In this document: positions 25,553 to 34,234 of the stretch, in pieces
Layout of the letters: each line of letters opens with the position of its first letter
Numbering within the stretch: position 1 is the stretch's first letter
Origin: Streptomyces sp. NBC_01454
Lineage (GTDB): Bacteria > Actinomycetota > Actinomycetes > Streptomycetales > Streptomycetaceae
Length of the DNA stretch: 64,000 nt
Direction: 5' to 3'
Assembly (NCBI RefSeq): GCF_036227565.1
Contig: NZ_CP109460.1
Location: 930,001-994,000, forward strand
Notes under the pieces: model-generated
What the model was told of the DNA's origin: nothing
The model's database searches: none
What the model saw: only the letters and a program-made list of their open reading frames with translations
Made by a program: the position numbers and the translations under genes

Positions 25553-26638
25553 ATGACTGACGTACTCCTCGCGGTGGGCACCCGCAAGGGGCTCTTCCTC
25601 GGCCGTCGACGGCACGGCAGCTGGGAGCTGAGCGCACCGCATTTCCCCGCCCAGGCGGTGTACTCCCTCGGCATCGACACCCGGCGTGCGACGCCCCGGC
25701 TGCTGGCCGGGGCCGACAGCGCCCACTGGGGCCCGTCGGTGTTCCACTCCGACGATCTGGGCGAGACCTGGCAGGAACCCGCCCGCCCCGCGGTGAAGTA
25801 CCCGGAGTACACCGGGACTTCGCTGGAGCGGGTGTGGCAGCTGCATCCGGCCGGCCCCGCCGCCCCCGACGTGGTCTACGCGGGCACCGAGCCCGGCGGC
25901 CTGTTCCGCTCCGAGGACGGCGGCGAGACCTTCGACCTCGTCCGGGAGCTGTGGGACCACCCGAGCCGGGAGAAGTGGGTGCCGGGCGGCGGCGGGCTCG
26001 CCGTCCACACGGTGCTCACCGACCCGCGCGACGCCGACGCGGTCACCGTCGCCGTCTCGACCGCCGGGGTCTTCCGCACCCTCGACGGGGGCGCCAGCTG
26101 GACGCCGTCGAACAAGGGCGTGAAGGCGGTCTTCCTGCCGGATCAGCATCCGGAGTTCGGCCAGTGTGTCCACAAGATCGCACCGGACCCGGTCGACCGC
26201 GACCGGCTGTATCTGCAGAACCACTGGGGCGTCTACCGCAGCGATGACGCGGGTGCGACGTGGCAGGACATCGGCGGCGGACTGCCCTCCGACTTCGGCT
26301 TCGCCGTGGCCGCGCATCCGCACACGGGAGGTGTCGCCTACCTCTTCCCGATCACCGCCGACATCGACCGGGTGCCGGCCGGGCACCACTGCCGGGTCTA
26401 CCGCACCTGTGACGCCGGCGGAAGCTGGGAGCCCCTGAGCGACGGCCTGCCGCAGGAGGACCACTACGGCACGGTGCTCAGGGACGCCCTCTGCGTCGAT
26501 GACAGCGATCCCGCCGGGGTGTATTTCGGCAACCGCAACGGCGAGGTCTACGCCAGCGCGGACGACGGCGACAGCTGGCAGCAGCTCGCCTCCCATCTGC
26601 CGGATGTGCTGTGCGTACGGGCGGCCGCCGTGGCCTGA
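25553..26638 (+). CDS. BNR/VPS10-type beta-propeller protein
   Basis: 361 aa. It contains repeated Asp-box/BNR-like blades: VFHSDDLGETWQEP, LFRSEDGGETFDLV, VFRTLDGGASWTPS, VYRSDDAGATWQDI, VYRTCDAGGSWEPL and VYASADDGDSWQQL, about six blades, and no signal peptide (it starts MTDVLLAVGTRKGLFL). Such proteins resemble sialidase or photosystem-assembly propellers but lack the sialidase catalytic residues. The role is unknown. ATG at 25553 with GGAGG nine bases upstream. Confidence 0.85.
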   Translation: MTDVLLAVGTRKGLFLGRRRHGSWELSAPHFPAQAVYSLGIDTRRATPRLLAGADSAHWGPSVFHSDDLGETWQEPARPAVKYPEYTGTSLERVWQLHPAGPAAPDVVYAGTEPGGLFRSEDGGETFDLVRELWDHPSREKWVPGGGGLAVHTVLTDPRDADAVTVAVSTAGVFRTLDGGASWTPSNKGVKAVFLPDQHPEFGQCVHKIAPDPVDRDRLYLQNHWGVYRSDDAGATWQDIGGGLPSDFGFAVAAHPHTGGVAYLFPITADIDRVPAGHHCRVYRTCDAGGSWEPLSDGLPQEDHYGTVLRDALCVDDSDPAGVYFGNRNGEVYASADDGDSWQQLASHLPDVLCVRAAAVA

Positions 26639-26741
26639 GAAGAGGCGGACGGGAGGGGCGATCCGGGTGCCGGACAACGAGGTGGGAGGGAGTGGCAGTT
26701 GGGGACCGCGTAGGGCGGGCCGCCGGAGTCCGGGCCATTGG

Positions 26742-26778
26742 TTGAAGGGGAGCGGGTCCGGGCCAGTAGGGTGATCCC
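26742..26778 (+). promoter_or_regulatory. promoter of ung, leaderless transcript likely
   Basis: TTGAAG (26742-26747) and TAGGGT (26767-26772) with 19 bp between. The GTG start begins 7 bases after the minus 10 element, so the message probably begins at the start codon. No ribosome site precedes the gene. Confidence 0.6.
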
Positions 26779-27456
26779 GTGGCTGCACGACCTCTCCAAG
26801 AAATTGTCGAACCAGGCTGGGCCAAGGAACTTGAGCCCGTCGCCGACCGGATCGCCGCGATGGGCGACTTCCTGCGGGCGGAGATCGCCGCGGGACGGAG
26901 CTATCTGCCGGCCGGCGCCGATGTGCTGCGCGCCTTCCAACAGCCCTTCGACGAGGTGCGGGTGCTCATCGTCGGGCAGGACCCCTACCCCACACCGGGG
27001 CATGCGGTCGGGCTCAGCTTCTCCGTGGCGCCGGAGGTGCGTCCGCTGCCGCCGAGCCTGGAGAACATCTTCCGCGAGCTGCACTCCGACCTCGGACTGC
27101 CCCGGCCGTCGAACGGCGATCTGACCCCGTGGACGCGCCAGGGCGTACTCCTGCTGAACAGAGCGCTGACGACGGCGCCCCGCAAACCGGCCGCGCACCG
27201 CGGCAAGGGCTGGGAAGAGGTCACCGAACAGGCCATCCGCGCGCTGGTGGCCCGCGGGCGCCCGCTGGTCTCGGTGCTGTGGGGGCGCGATGCCCGCAAT
27301 CTGCGGCCGCTGCTCGGCGACCTGCCGGCCGTCGAGTCCTCGCACCCCTCCCCCATGTCCGCCGACCGGGGCTTCTTCGGCTCACGGCCCTTCAGCCGGG
27401 TGAACGACCTGCTGGCACGGCAGGGCGCCCAGCCCGTCGACTGGAGGCTGCCCTGA
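26779..27456 (+). CDS. ung: uracil-DNA glycosylase family 1
   Basis: 225 aa. It removes uracil from DNA. The water-activating motif [19 protein letters not shown] has the catalytic Asp68; the usual GQDPYH is GQDPYP here, a variant seen in actinobacteria. [17 protein letters not shown] and the DNA-contacting [18 protein letters not shown] loop are complete. The GTG start is leaderless by the promoter spacing. A single gene preceding the scramblase-like gene by 23 bp. Confidence 0.95.
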   Translation: MAARPLQEIVEPGWAKELEPVADRIAAMGDFLRAEIAAGRSYLPAGADVLRAFQQPFDEVRVLIVGQDPYPTPGHAVGLSFSVAPEVRPLPPSLENIFRELHSDLGLPRPSNGDLTPWTRQGVLLLNRALTTAPRKPAAHRGKGWEEVTEQAIRALVARGRPLVSVLWGRDARNLRPLLGDLPAVESSHPSPMSADRGFFGSRPFSRVNDLLARQGAQPVDWRLP

Positions 27457-27466
27457 CACCGGGCGA

Positions 27467-27479
27467 TAGTGTGCCTCGT
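27467..27479 (+). promoter_or_regulatory. minus 10 element of the scramblase-like gene, leaderless
   Basis: TAGTGT at 27467-27472 lies 7 bases before ATG 27480; with no ribosome site in between, translation probably starts at the 5' end of the RNA. Confidence 0.45.
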
Positions 27480-28571
27480 ATGACGAATGCGAACATCCCT
27501 GCGGGTTGGTACGCCGACCCACAGGGCACCCCCCACCAACTGCGCTGGTGGGACGGGTCCCGCTGGACGGAGCACACCCACCCGGGACAACAGCCCCCGG
27601 CCCCGCACCAGGCGCCCCAGCCGGGCCACCAGCAGGCACCACAGCAGCCGGCGCCCCAGCAGGCGGCGCAGCAACAGGCCACCCAGCAGCCCCCGCAGCA
27701 GATGCCGCACCAGTCCGCTCCGCAGCAGCAGCTGCCGCCGCAACAGGCGCCGGGCCAGGCTCCGTACCCGGGCCCGCAGCAAGGCGGCGCCCCGTACGGC
27801 GCGCAGGGCTACGGCCACCCCCAGCAGGCGCCCGGCCAGCAGTTGCCCGGCCAGCAGATGCAGCAGCCGTACGGACAGCAGCCGATGCCGGGGCAGCCCG
27901 CCGGGAATCCGGGCGCCGTGCAGCATCAGGTGCAGCAGCAGGCCGGGGTGGCGCCCGGCGGGCCGGGCGGCGGCAGCCTGTTCACCGAACCGGTGCTGGT
28001 GGTCAACCAGAAGGCCAAGCTGATCGAGGTCACCAACGAGTACAGCGTCTTCGACCAGCACGGCAACACCATCGGCACGGTCGTCCAGGTCGGCCAGAGC
28101 ACGGCCAAGAAGGTCCTGCGCGTCGTCTCCAGCCTCGATCAGTACATGACCCACAAGCTGGAGATCCGGGACGCCTACGGCCAGCCGCAGCTGGTGCTGA
28201 CCCGGCCGGCGAAGATCCTCAAGTCCAAGGTGATCGTGCAGCGTCCGGACGGCTCGCCGGTCGGCGAGATCGTGCAGCAGAACGCCATCGGGAAGATCAA
28301 CTTCGCGATGATGGTCAACGGCCAGCAGATCGGCGCCATCAAGGCCGAGAACTGGCGCGCCTGGAACTTCGCCATCGTCGACCACGCCGACACCGAGGTC
28401 GCCCGGATCACCAAGACCTGGGAGGGGCTGGCCAAGACGATGTTCACGACGGCGGACAACTACGTCCTGCAGATCCACCACCAGCTGCCCGACCCGTTGC
28501 TGAGCCTGGTCGTCGCCACGGCCCTGACCGTCGACACCGCCCTCAAGCAGGACGCCCGCGGCCTTGGGTGA
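27480..28571 (+). CDS. DUF2510 plus phospholipid-scramblase-related (LURP-one-like) protein
   Basis: 363 aa. The N-terminus (IPAGWYADPQGTPHQLRWWDG) is a DUF2510 module, then about 130 residues of Gln/Pro/Gly-rich low complexity. From about residue 160 a tubby-like domain follows (LVVNQKAKLIEVTNEYSVFD, IGTVVQVGQSTAKKVLRV, GEIVQQNAIGKINFAMMVNG, NFAIVDHADTEVARITKTW). Related proteins are annotated as scramblase-like, but lipid scrambling is unproven in bacteria; membrane or lipid binding is the cautious reading. It overlaps the next gene by eight bases. Confidence 0.85.
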   Translation: MTNANIPAGWYADPQGTPHQLRWWDGSRWTEHTHPGQQPPAPHQAPQPGHQQAPQQPAPQQAAQQQATQQPPQQMPHQSAPQQQLPPQQAPGQAPYPGPQQGGAPYGAQGYGHPQQAPGQQLPGQQMQQPYGQQPMPGQPAGNPGAVQHQVQQQAGVAPGGPGGGSLFTEPVLVVNQKAKLIEVTNEYSVFDQHGNTIGTVVQVGQSTAKKVLRVVSSLDQYMTHKLEIRDAYGQPQLVLTRPAKILKSKVIVQRPDGSPVGEIVQQNAIGKINFAMMVNGQQIGAIKAENWRAWNFAIVDHADTEVARITKTWEGLAKTMFTTADNYVLQIHHQLPDPLLSLVVATALTVDTALKQDARGLG

Positions 28572-29595
28572 GCCCCCCGGCCACGGCCGGGACGCCGCCG
28601 GGGCCGGTCATGTCCTCGGCGTGGACTCGGGTGGGTCGGGGCTGCGGATCGCCGTCGCCCGCGCGGACGACGAGGCCGCCCGCCCGCTGGCCGTACGCGT
28701 CTCCCGCGAGCCGGTGCGCACCGGCCCCGCCGGGATCGACGCCGGACATCTGCTGTCCCAACTGCTGCCCGCAGCACAGGAGTTGCGGCGCGAAGCGGGT
28801 GCGGACGGGTTCACCGCGGTGTGCGTGGGCGCGGCCGGTGCGGCCACGCTGGGCGATGAGCTGCGCGGCCGGCTGCCCGCCGCACTGGCCACCGCCCTCG
28901 GAGTGCGGCGCTGCGCGGTGGCCGCGGACGCGGTCACCGCGTACGCCGGGGCACTGGGGCAGCGCCCCGGTGCCGTGGTCGTCGCGGGCACCGGCATGAT
29001 CGCCCTGGGCACGGATCCGACCACCCCGGGCGGCTGGCGCCGTGCGGACGGCTGGGGCCATCTGCTGGGCGATTGCGGCGGCGGAGCCTGGCTGGGCCGC
29101 GCCGGACTGGAGGCCGCGCTGCGGGCGTACGACGGGCGGCCCGGCGGTTCGGCCGCCCTGCTGGCGCGCGCGGAAGCGGTGTTCGGGCCGGCCGGTGAAC
29201 TGCCCGGCGCCCTCTACCCGCGCGCCGACCGGCCCGCCGCCCTCGCCTCGTTCGCCCCGGAGGTGGCCGGCTGCGCCACCGGGGGCGACCCGGTGGCGCT
29301 CGGCATCCTGCGGGCCGCCGCGGGCCATCTCGCCGATGCCGCGGCCGCGGTCTGCCCGCCGGCCGCGGACAGCGCGGTGGCCTGCACCGGCGGGCTGTTC
29401 GGCCTGGGCGAGCCGCTGTGGGCGCCGCTGCGCACGGCGCTCGCCGAGCGGCTGCCGCGAGCACGCCGGACGGTCGCCGCCGGGAGCCCGCTCGACGGGG
29501 CGCTGACCATCGCCGCGGCGCTGGCCGGCGACCGTCTGACGCTGCCCGCCGACGGGAAGTTGTTGCAGATCACACGGCCTGCGCCGGGTCCGTGA
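28564..29595 (+). CDS. BadF/BadG/BcrA-type ATPase (N-acetylglucosamine kinase-like)
   Basis: 343 aa in the ASKHA fold. HVLGVDSGGSGLRIAVA is the phosphate-1 motif, VVVAGTGMIALG phosphate-2, and VACTGGLFGLGEPLW the adenosine motif. GWGHLLGDCGGGAWLGRAGLEAAL is the signature of GlcNAc/glucosamine kinases of this family. The TTG at 28564 overlaps the stop of the preceding gene; a GTG at 28621 would remove the first beta-strand, so the TTG is preferred although it is a rare start. It likely phosphorylates an amino sugar. Confidence 0.85.
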   Translation: MGEPPGHGRDAAGAGHVLGVDSGGSGLRIAVARADDEAARPLAVRVSREPVRTGPAGIDAGHLLSQLLPAAQELRREAGADGFTAVCVGAAGAATLGDELRGRLPAALATALGVRRCAVAADAVTAYAGALGQRPGAVVVAGTGMIALGTDPTTPGGWRRADGWGHLLGDCGGGAWLGRAGLEAALRAYDGRPGGSAALLARAEAVFGPAGELPGALYPRADRPAALASFAPEVAGCATGGDPVALGILRAAAGHLADAAAAVCPPAADSAVACTGGLFGLGEPLWAPLRTALAERLPRARRTVAAGSPLDGALTIAAALAGDRLTLPADGKLLQITRPAPGP

Positions 29596-29672
29596 CCAAG
29601 GACGCGCGGGATAAAACGGGACGGATACCTCGTCACCGAACCCTCCCTCCGCGCGGGTAGGACCCGAGGCGT

Positions 29673-29686
29673 TAGCATGCGGCGCC
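29673..29686 (+). promoter_or_regulatory. minus 10 element of the CbiX-like gene
   Basis: TAGCAT at 29673-29678 is 8 bases before ATG 29687, again pointing to a leaderless message; no ribosome site is visible. Confidence 0.4.
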
Positions 29687-30643
29687 ATGAGTTCCCCCAC
29701 TGGGCCCGCACCTGGCTCGCCCCATTTTGACGCCGCACCCCCGAGCCCGGGAGCCGCGCCCGGCCTGCCGGTACGAATGCCGCGCGCGCGGCAGTCCGGC
29801 CGCCACCGCAAGCCGGAACCCCTGGCCGCGCCCGAGGGCGCGCCCGCCCTGGTGCTGGCCGTACCCGGCACCCCCTCGTCCGCCTCGCGCAGCCTGGCCG
29901 ACGAGATCTCCAGCATCGCCCGCTCCGAACTCCCCGGCCTCGACGCCCGTATCGGGTATGTCGACGGTGGCGACGACGAGTTCCCGTCCCTGGAGGCCGT
30001 GCTGGCGCACGCCGCCACGGAGCACAAGGCGCGGGTGGACGCCGACGGACAGCCCGGCCCCGGCCCCGCCGCCGTCGTGGTGCCGCTGCTGGCCGGACCG
30101 GACAGCGCGCTGCTGCGCCGGATACGCCAGGCAATGATGAACAGCGGCTCCGGCGCGGAGCTGACCGATGTCCTCGGCCCGCATCCGCTGCTCGCCGAGG
30201 CGCTGCACGTCCGGCTCTCCGAGTCCGGTCTGGCGCGCGCCGACCGTGCCCGGCTGTTCACGGTCGCCACGGCCGCCGACGGCATCATCCTCGCCACCGT
30301 GGGCGGCGACGAGGCCGTGCAGGCCGCCGGCATCACCGGCATGCTGCTCTCCGCCCGGCTCGCGGTGCCGGTGCTGGCCGCCGCCCTCGACGAGGAGGGC
30401 GCCATCTCCCGTACGGCCGAGCAGCTGCGCGAATCCGGTTCGCAGCAACTGGCGCTGGCCCCGTACCTGATCGGCCCGGAGATCGCCGACGGCCTCCTGG
30501 GGGCGGCCGCGGCGGAGGCGGGCTGCGCCTCGGCCGAGGCCCTGGGCGCCTACAGCACGGTGGGCCGGCTGGTGCTGTCGAACTACGCGGCGGCGGTGGG
30601 CATCACCCTGCCGACGCAGTCGCAGGGGGTACCGGTCCGCTAG
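29687..30643 (+). CDS. sirohydrochlorin chelatase (CbiX)-like protein
   Basis: 318 aa. After a Pro/Ala-rich N-terminus of about 60 residues, two CbiX-like repeats follow: ALVLAVPGTPSSASRSL, AAVVVPLLAGPDSALLRRI, ELTDVLGPHPLLAEALHVRL and AVPVLAAALDEEGAIS. Family members insert cobalt or iron in sirohydrochlorin. The usual metal-binding histidine near the N-terminus (HGS) is replaced by PGT, so the enzyme may have diverged or use the second half site. No cobalamin genes are near. It starts leaderless and ends at a 12-bp hairpin. Confidence 0.75.
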   Translation: MSSPTGPAPGSPHFDAAPPSPGAAPGLPVRMPRARQSGRHRKPEPLAAPEGAPALVLAVPGTPSSASRSLADEISSIARSELPGLDARIGYVDGGDDEFPSLEAVLAHAATEHKARVDADGQPGPGPAAVVVPLLAGPDSALLRRIRQAMMNSGSGAELTDVLGPHPLLAEALHVRLSESGLARADRARLFTVATAADGIILATVGGDEAVQAAGITGMLLSARLAVPVLAAALDEEGAISRTAEQLRESGSQQLALAPYLIGPEIADGLLGAAAAEAGCASAEALGAYSTVGRLVLSNYAAAVGITLPTQSQGVPVR

Positions 30644-30715
30644 GGCCGCCCCCCTGCCGGATCCACGGCATCGAAGGATCGAACGGCCGTCCTCGCGCAG
30701 CGCGGGGGCGGCCCT
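30642..30715. terminator. terminator after the CbiX-like gene
   Basis: AGGGCCGCCCCC (30642-30653) pairs with its perfect complement at 30704-30715 over a 50-base loop. It overlaps the stop codon. Confidence 0.55.
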
Positions 30716-31105
30716 TCGCCGTCCGGGCACAGGTACCGGAACCGGAACCGCGACGAGCGGCGCAGGCGCCCGCCAGGCGGCCCGGGAGCGACGAGGCCAT
30801 GGTGCGGCGCCCCAACGGGCCGTACGCCCGCCAGGGCGCCGCGCAGGGCGCCTGCCGTACCGCTGAGGCGCCGGGCGCCGGGCGGCATGCCGTACACCAG
30901 CGGCCGATACACGCCTGAAGCATGGCTGCCGGCCACACCCGGAGCCGCCCGGGGCACATGGCCCGTGCGACTCGCGGGAGAAGACCGTGCGGGTGAGCCG
31001 CCGGTACGCGATACGTTCCGCCGGAGCCGTGCGCAGCGCGAGCGCGGCCACTCGCCGGCCGCGATCGCCCCGGAGCGCGAGCGGGCCGCCCACGGAAGGA
31101 AGTTC
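30716..31105. other. intergenic, no gene recognised
   Basis: 390 bases with no frame of plausible protein character on either strand. The only notable features are a CCGGAA direct repeat near 30740 and the GGAAGGA ribosome site of the next gene at 31094-31100. Confidence 0.6.
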
Positions 31106-31447
31106 ATGTCGCACATCGATGTCGTCCGTGCCGCCTTCGCGGCCTATCTCGCCCAGGACCGCGCGGCCATGGACCGGCTGCTCGCCGAGGAATACGTGTT
31201 CACCAGCCCGCAGGACGACCACATCGGCAAGGCCGCGTTCCTGGAGGTCTGCTTCCCCACCGCGGACCGGCTGCGCGGGCAGGAGATCCTCGATGCGGTG
31301 GCCCTCGACGGCGAGCAGGTCTGCGTGCGCTACGAGTACGAGCTGACGACGGGCGAGCGGCATCGCAATGTCGAGGTGACGACGGTGCGGGACGGCCGGC
31401 TCACCGAGACCCAGGTGTATTTCGGCGGGCGCTTTCCGCAGGGCTGA
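31106..31447 (+). CDS. SnoaL/NTF2-like protein
   Basis: 113 aa small alpha/beta cone-fold protein. It starts MSHIDVVRAAFAAYLAQDRA and continues with LLAEEYVFTSPQDDHIGKAAFLE, the typical two helices and strand with an acidic pair, then VCVRYEYELTTGERHRN and a short C-terminal strand (TQVYFGG). NTF2-like proteins may be isomerases, hydratases or binding proteins, and the catalytic type is not clear here. ATG at 31106 with GGAAGGA upstream. Confidence 0.87.
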   Translation: MSHIDVVRAAFAAYLAQDRAAMDRLLAEEYVFTSPQDDHIGKAAFLEVCFPTADRLRGQEILDAVALDGEQVCVRYEYELTTGERHRNVEVTTVRDGRLTETQVYFGGRFPQG

Positions 31448-31461
31448 GCGGCGCGGGCCGG

Positions 31462-32506
31462 TCAGGCGAAGACGACGCAGGAGGCCGCGGGCGCCTCGAC
31501 GGATCCGGTGCGGGCGGGAATACCGGTCGCCGGATCGACGGCGAACCAGGTGATGTCGCCGGAGCGCTCGTTGGCGGCGTACAGATGCCGGCCGTCAGGG
31601 TGCAGCGCCAGGTCACGGGGCCAGTGGCCGCCGCAGGGGACGGTGGTGACGAGAGCTGCGGCAGCGCCGTCGAGGGCGAGGACGGAGAGGCTGTCGTGGC
31701 CCCGGTTGGCGGCCCAGGCGAACCGGCCGTCCGGGGAGATGACGAGCGCGGAGGGGAACGTGCCGTCCGCGGCGACGCCGTCCGGCAGCAGGCGGGTCTC
31801 CCCCAGCGGAGTCAGCGTTCCGGTGCCGGCGTCCCACCGGCAGACCGTCACCGCCGGATCCAGCTCGTGGATGACGTAGGCGAGGTCGCCGCGCGGGTGG
31901 AACGCGAGGTGGCGCGGTCCGCTGCCGGGCCGCAGCCGGGTCTCGGCGCGTACGGTCAGCGCCCCGTCGGCGGCGGCCAGGGTGCAGCTGCGGACGGAGT
32001 CGGTGCCCAGATCGACGCTGAGCAGCCAGCGGCCGCTGGGGTCGGTCAGCACGGCGTGCGGGTGCGGGCTCTCCTGGCGGTCGGTCCGCGGGCCGCTGCC
32101 CTCGTGGGCGAGCACGGTGGCGGGGCCGGCCGGCGCGCCGTCGGCCCGTACCGGGAGCGTACTGACGCCGGCGGAACTGTAGTTGGCGGTGACGAGATGG
32201 CCCGCGGCCAGGGGTGAGATGGGTGGGGTCGGCGCCCTGGACGGACACGGCGGGGGCGAGCAGTTCGGGTCCGCCGGGGGTGAGCGCGAAGGCGGCCGCG
32301 GCGCCCTCCTGGGTCTCGCTGACCGCGTAGAGGTACCGGCCGTCGGGGCTCGGCGCCAGGTAGGAGGGGTTGGCGACGGCATCGGTGGCGTGCAGCGGGG
32401 TGAGGGCGCCGGACTCCGGGTCGACGGCCGCGGTGGTGATACCGGCGCCGCCCGCCGAGGTGAACGATCCGAGGTACGCCCGTAGTCCGCTGTCGCCCGT
32501 CGCCAC
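31462..32506 (-). pseudogene. lactonase family protein (6-phosphogluconolactonase-like) with a frameshift
   Basis: A seven-bladed beta-propeller lactonase interrupted once. From the GTG at 32506 the frame reads MATGDSGLRAYLGSFTSAGG, SGALTPLHATDAVANPSYLA, then VSVQGADPTHL; the continuation (AAGHLVTANYSSAGVSTLPV to the end at 31462) is in another frame. The change of frame falls at or near GGGG at 32211-32214 on the given strand: deleting one base there restores a continuous protein of about 347 residues. Total length is 3n+1, as expected for one inserted base. All blades on both sides are intact (HPHAVLTDPSGRWLLSVDLG, PSALVISPDGRFAWAANRG, HWPRDLALHPDGRHLYAANE). It could be a recent mutation or a homopolymer read error. 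Confidence 0.85.
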
Positions 32507-32613
32507 GGCTGTGCCCTTCGTCCGCCGGCCCGTTGAGGTGCTGGGATGACGCTAGCGCCCGTGGCGGCGAGGCGACACCGGGGAGCGGTGAGCCGTGGCT
32601 CGTGACGCGTCGC

Positions 32614-34122
32614 TCAGGCGTCGACCAGCGGTGCGCGCGGGGAGCTGCGCAACGGTGCGGAAAGTTCGGCCAGGGCCCGTTCCAGTCCGTGCAGATGCAT
32701 CAGCGCGGGTTCCGCGACGGGAGGGTGCGGCACGGACACCGTGACGGTGGCCGCGTCGCCCGGCCGTTGCGGGGTGGTGAGGGCCTCGACGGCGGCTTCC
32801 ACCCGCTGGCAGGCCGCGGTGAGCCGGGCGTCGTGGGAGGCCTCCGGGTCGGCGGCGACGGCGGCCAGCCCGCGGACCTCGCGGGCGCAGTCGTCGAGCA
32901 GCACGAGCACCTGGCGGGCCCGGGCCTTACGGGCCCGCAGGGGGCTCAGCGGGTGCACGAGCGGTGCGAGGGAGAGCCGGACCCTGCCGAGCAAGGGCTC
33001 CAGCGCGGCGACGTGCGCGGCGGGGTCGGCGGTCTCGGAACCCGCGAGGCGGGCGGCGGCCTCGGCGGTGCACAGGTGCACACAGCGCAGCGCGCGCTGG
33101 ATCCAGGCATCGGTGGTGGCGTGGGTGGTGACGGGCAGCACCAGGAGCACGGCGAGCACGGCACCGAGCGCCCCGACGCCGGTCTCCGCGAGCCGCAGCG
33201 CGAGCAGGGCGGGGTCCAGCACCCCCAGGAGGCCGTAGAGCAGCCCGGCCAGCAGGGTCACCGCGAGCATCATCCAGGTGTAGGACACCGCGGCCGTGTA
33301 GAAGATCCCGAAGACGCTGACCGCGAGCAGCGCCACCGTGGGGACGACGGCTCCGTGCAGCGGGACGGCGACGACCAGGCCGAGGGCGATGCCGAGCACC
33401 GTGCCCAGGGCCCGGCGGAAGCCCCGGACCAGGGTTTCGCCGCGCGAGGTGGTGTTCACGAAGATCCACCAGGTGGCGCCCACGGCCCAGTACCAGCGCT
33501 GGTCGGAGAGCAGCTGGCCCGCCATGAGGGCGAAGCCGGCGCCGGCGGTGGCCTGGATCGCCTGGCGGGTGGTGATCCGGGCCAGTCCACGGCCCGCCGG
33601 CGGGGCGGGTACGGCGGCCGGGGGCAGCCGGCGCTCGTAGCACCACAGCCCGAAGCGGACGGTGGAGGAGGCGAGCAGGGCGAGGGCGAGGGCGGCGTAC
33701 AGCTCGGGCAGCCGGTCCGGTTCGGCCTGCAGGAACTGGGCCGCGAAGAACGTCATGAACGCGAACACGCCCAGGGCGTGGCCCCGCGGCCCCCACCTGC
33801 GGGCGTAGACCCCGGCGCCGACCACGGCGAGGAAGGCCGTGTCACGGGCCACCGGGTGGTCGTGCAGCTCCGCCGCGGCGGCGAGCACGGGGAAGCCGAC
33901 GGCGGGCAGCAGGGCCGTGGTGACCAGCTGGCCGCGGACCGTCGCGTCGGTGACCGTGAAGAGGGCCAGCAGCGCGCCCAGTCCGCCGAGGACGGCGGCG
34001 ACGAGCGAGTGGGCGGCGAGACCGCAGACCGTGACCGCCAGGCCGATGCCGAGGACGGACCGCACCGCGCCGCGCAGCCGCAGCCGGCCCGGATCCGGAG
34101 CCACGAACACCCTCTTCAGCAC
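32614..34122 (-). CDS. FUSC family membrane protein, probable exporter
   Basis: 502 aa. Two sets of five to six hydrophobic segments flank a central cytoplasmic part, as in the YccS/YhfK/aromatic acid exporter family: N-terminal set from LRGAVRSVLGIGLAVTVCGL, second set from TRQAIQATAGAGFALMAGQL, with the FUSC hallmark YWAVGATWWIFVNTTSRGET and RRALGTVLGIALGLVVAVP. The C-terminal 140 residues are soluble and helical. It likely exports small aromatic or toxic acids. GTG start at 34122 with GAAGGGG eight bases upstream. The leader carries an ORF and an intrinsic terminator (34152-34193), so expression is probably attenuated. Confidence 0.87.
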   Translation of the reverse strand: MLKRVFVAPDPGRLRLRGAVRSVLGIGLAVTVCGLAAHSLVAAVLGGLGALLALFTVTDATVRGQLVTTALLPAVGFPVLAAAAELHDHPVARDTAFLAVVGAGVYARRWGPRGHALGVFAFMTFFAAQFLQAEPDRLPELYAALALALLASSTVRFGLWCYERRLPPAAVPAPPAGRGLARITTRQAIQATAGAGFALMAGQLLSDQRWYWAVGATWWIFVNTTSRGETLVRGFRRALGTVLGIALGLVVAVPLHGAVVPTVALLAVSVFGIFYTAAVSYTWMMLAVTLLAGLLYGLLGVLDPALLALRLAETGVGALGAVLAVLLVLPVTTHATTDAWIQRALRCVHLCTAEAAARLAGSETADPAAHVAALEPLLGRVRLSLAPLVHPLSPLRARKARARQVLVLLDDCAREVRGLAAVAADPEASHDARLTAACQRVEAAVEALTTPQRPGDAATVTVSVPHPPVAEPALMHLHGLERALAELSAPLRSSPRAPLVDA

Positions 34123-34193
34123 GGCTTTTGCCCCTTCGGTGGTTCCGCATGAAAAAGGCGCCGCGGAATCCGCAGCGCCATCGACGGGACCAT
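34116..34193 (-). CDS. 25-codon leader ORF upstream of the FUSC gene
   Basis: ATG at 34193-34191 and TGA at 34118-34116; the peptide begins MVPSMALRIPRRLF. Its end overlaps the start codon of the FUSC gene in another frame by seven bases. No ribosome site precedes the ATG, but AATAGT (34205-34200) is six bases upstream, which would make the transcript leaderless. An intrinsic terminator is nested inside the ORF, so translation of the ORF and formation of the terminator exclude each other. A typical arrangement for ribosome-controlled attenuation; expression is unproven. Confidence 0.5.
   Translation of the reverse strand: MVPSMALRIPRRLFHAEPPKGQKPC
34152..34179 (-). terminator. intrinsic terminator with U-tract in the FUSC leader
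   Basis: On the minus strand GGCGCTGCGG and CCGCGGCGCC (arms within 34157-34179, one G-U pair, loop about 3) are followed at once by five T (34156-34152). True U-tracts are uncommon in this GC-rich genome. It lies 30 bases before the FUSC start and inside the leader ORF. Confidence 0.75.
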
Positions 34194-34203
34194 CAGAGCA
34201 CTA

Positions 34204-34221
34204 TTGAGACAGCTTGCTCAA
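34204..34221. promoter_or_regulatory. dyad over the FUSC promoter
   Basis: TTGAG-N8-CTCAA with partly symmetric centre (TTGAGACAGCTTGCTCAA). It overlaps the predicted minus 10 region of the FUSC leader transcript and could be a repressor site. Confidence 0.45.
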
Positions 34222-34234
34222 CAGTGGCCGGAAC

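Noticed and set aside
26779..27456. Loss of function of Ung because GQDPYH is GQDPYP
   Set aside because: The catalytic Asp and all other motifs are intact and this variant occurs in other actinobacterial Ung proteins.
28621..28623. GTG as the start of the BadF/BcrA-type kinase
   Set aside because: It would remove the first beta-strand before the DSGG phosphate motif; the upstream TTG keeps it.
30716..31105. Possible small gene between the CbiX-like and NTF2-like genes
   Set aside because: Frames on both strands are Arg/Pro/Ala-rich with no domain pattern and no ribosome site.
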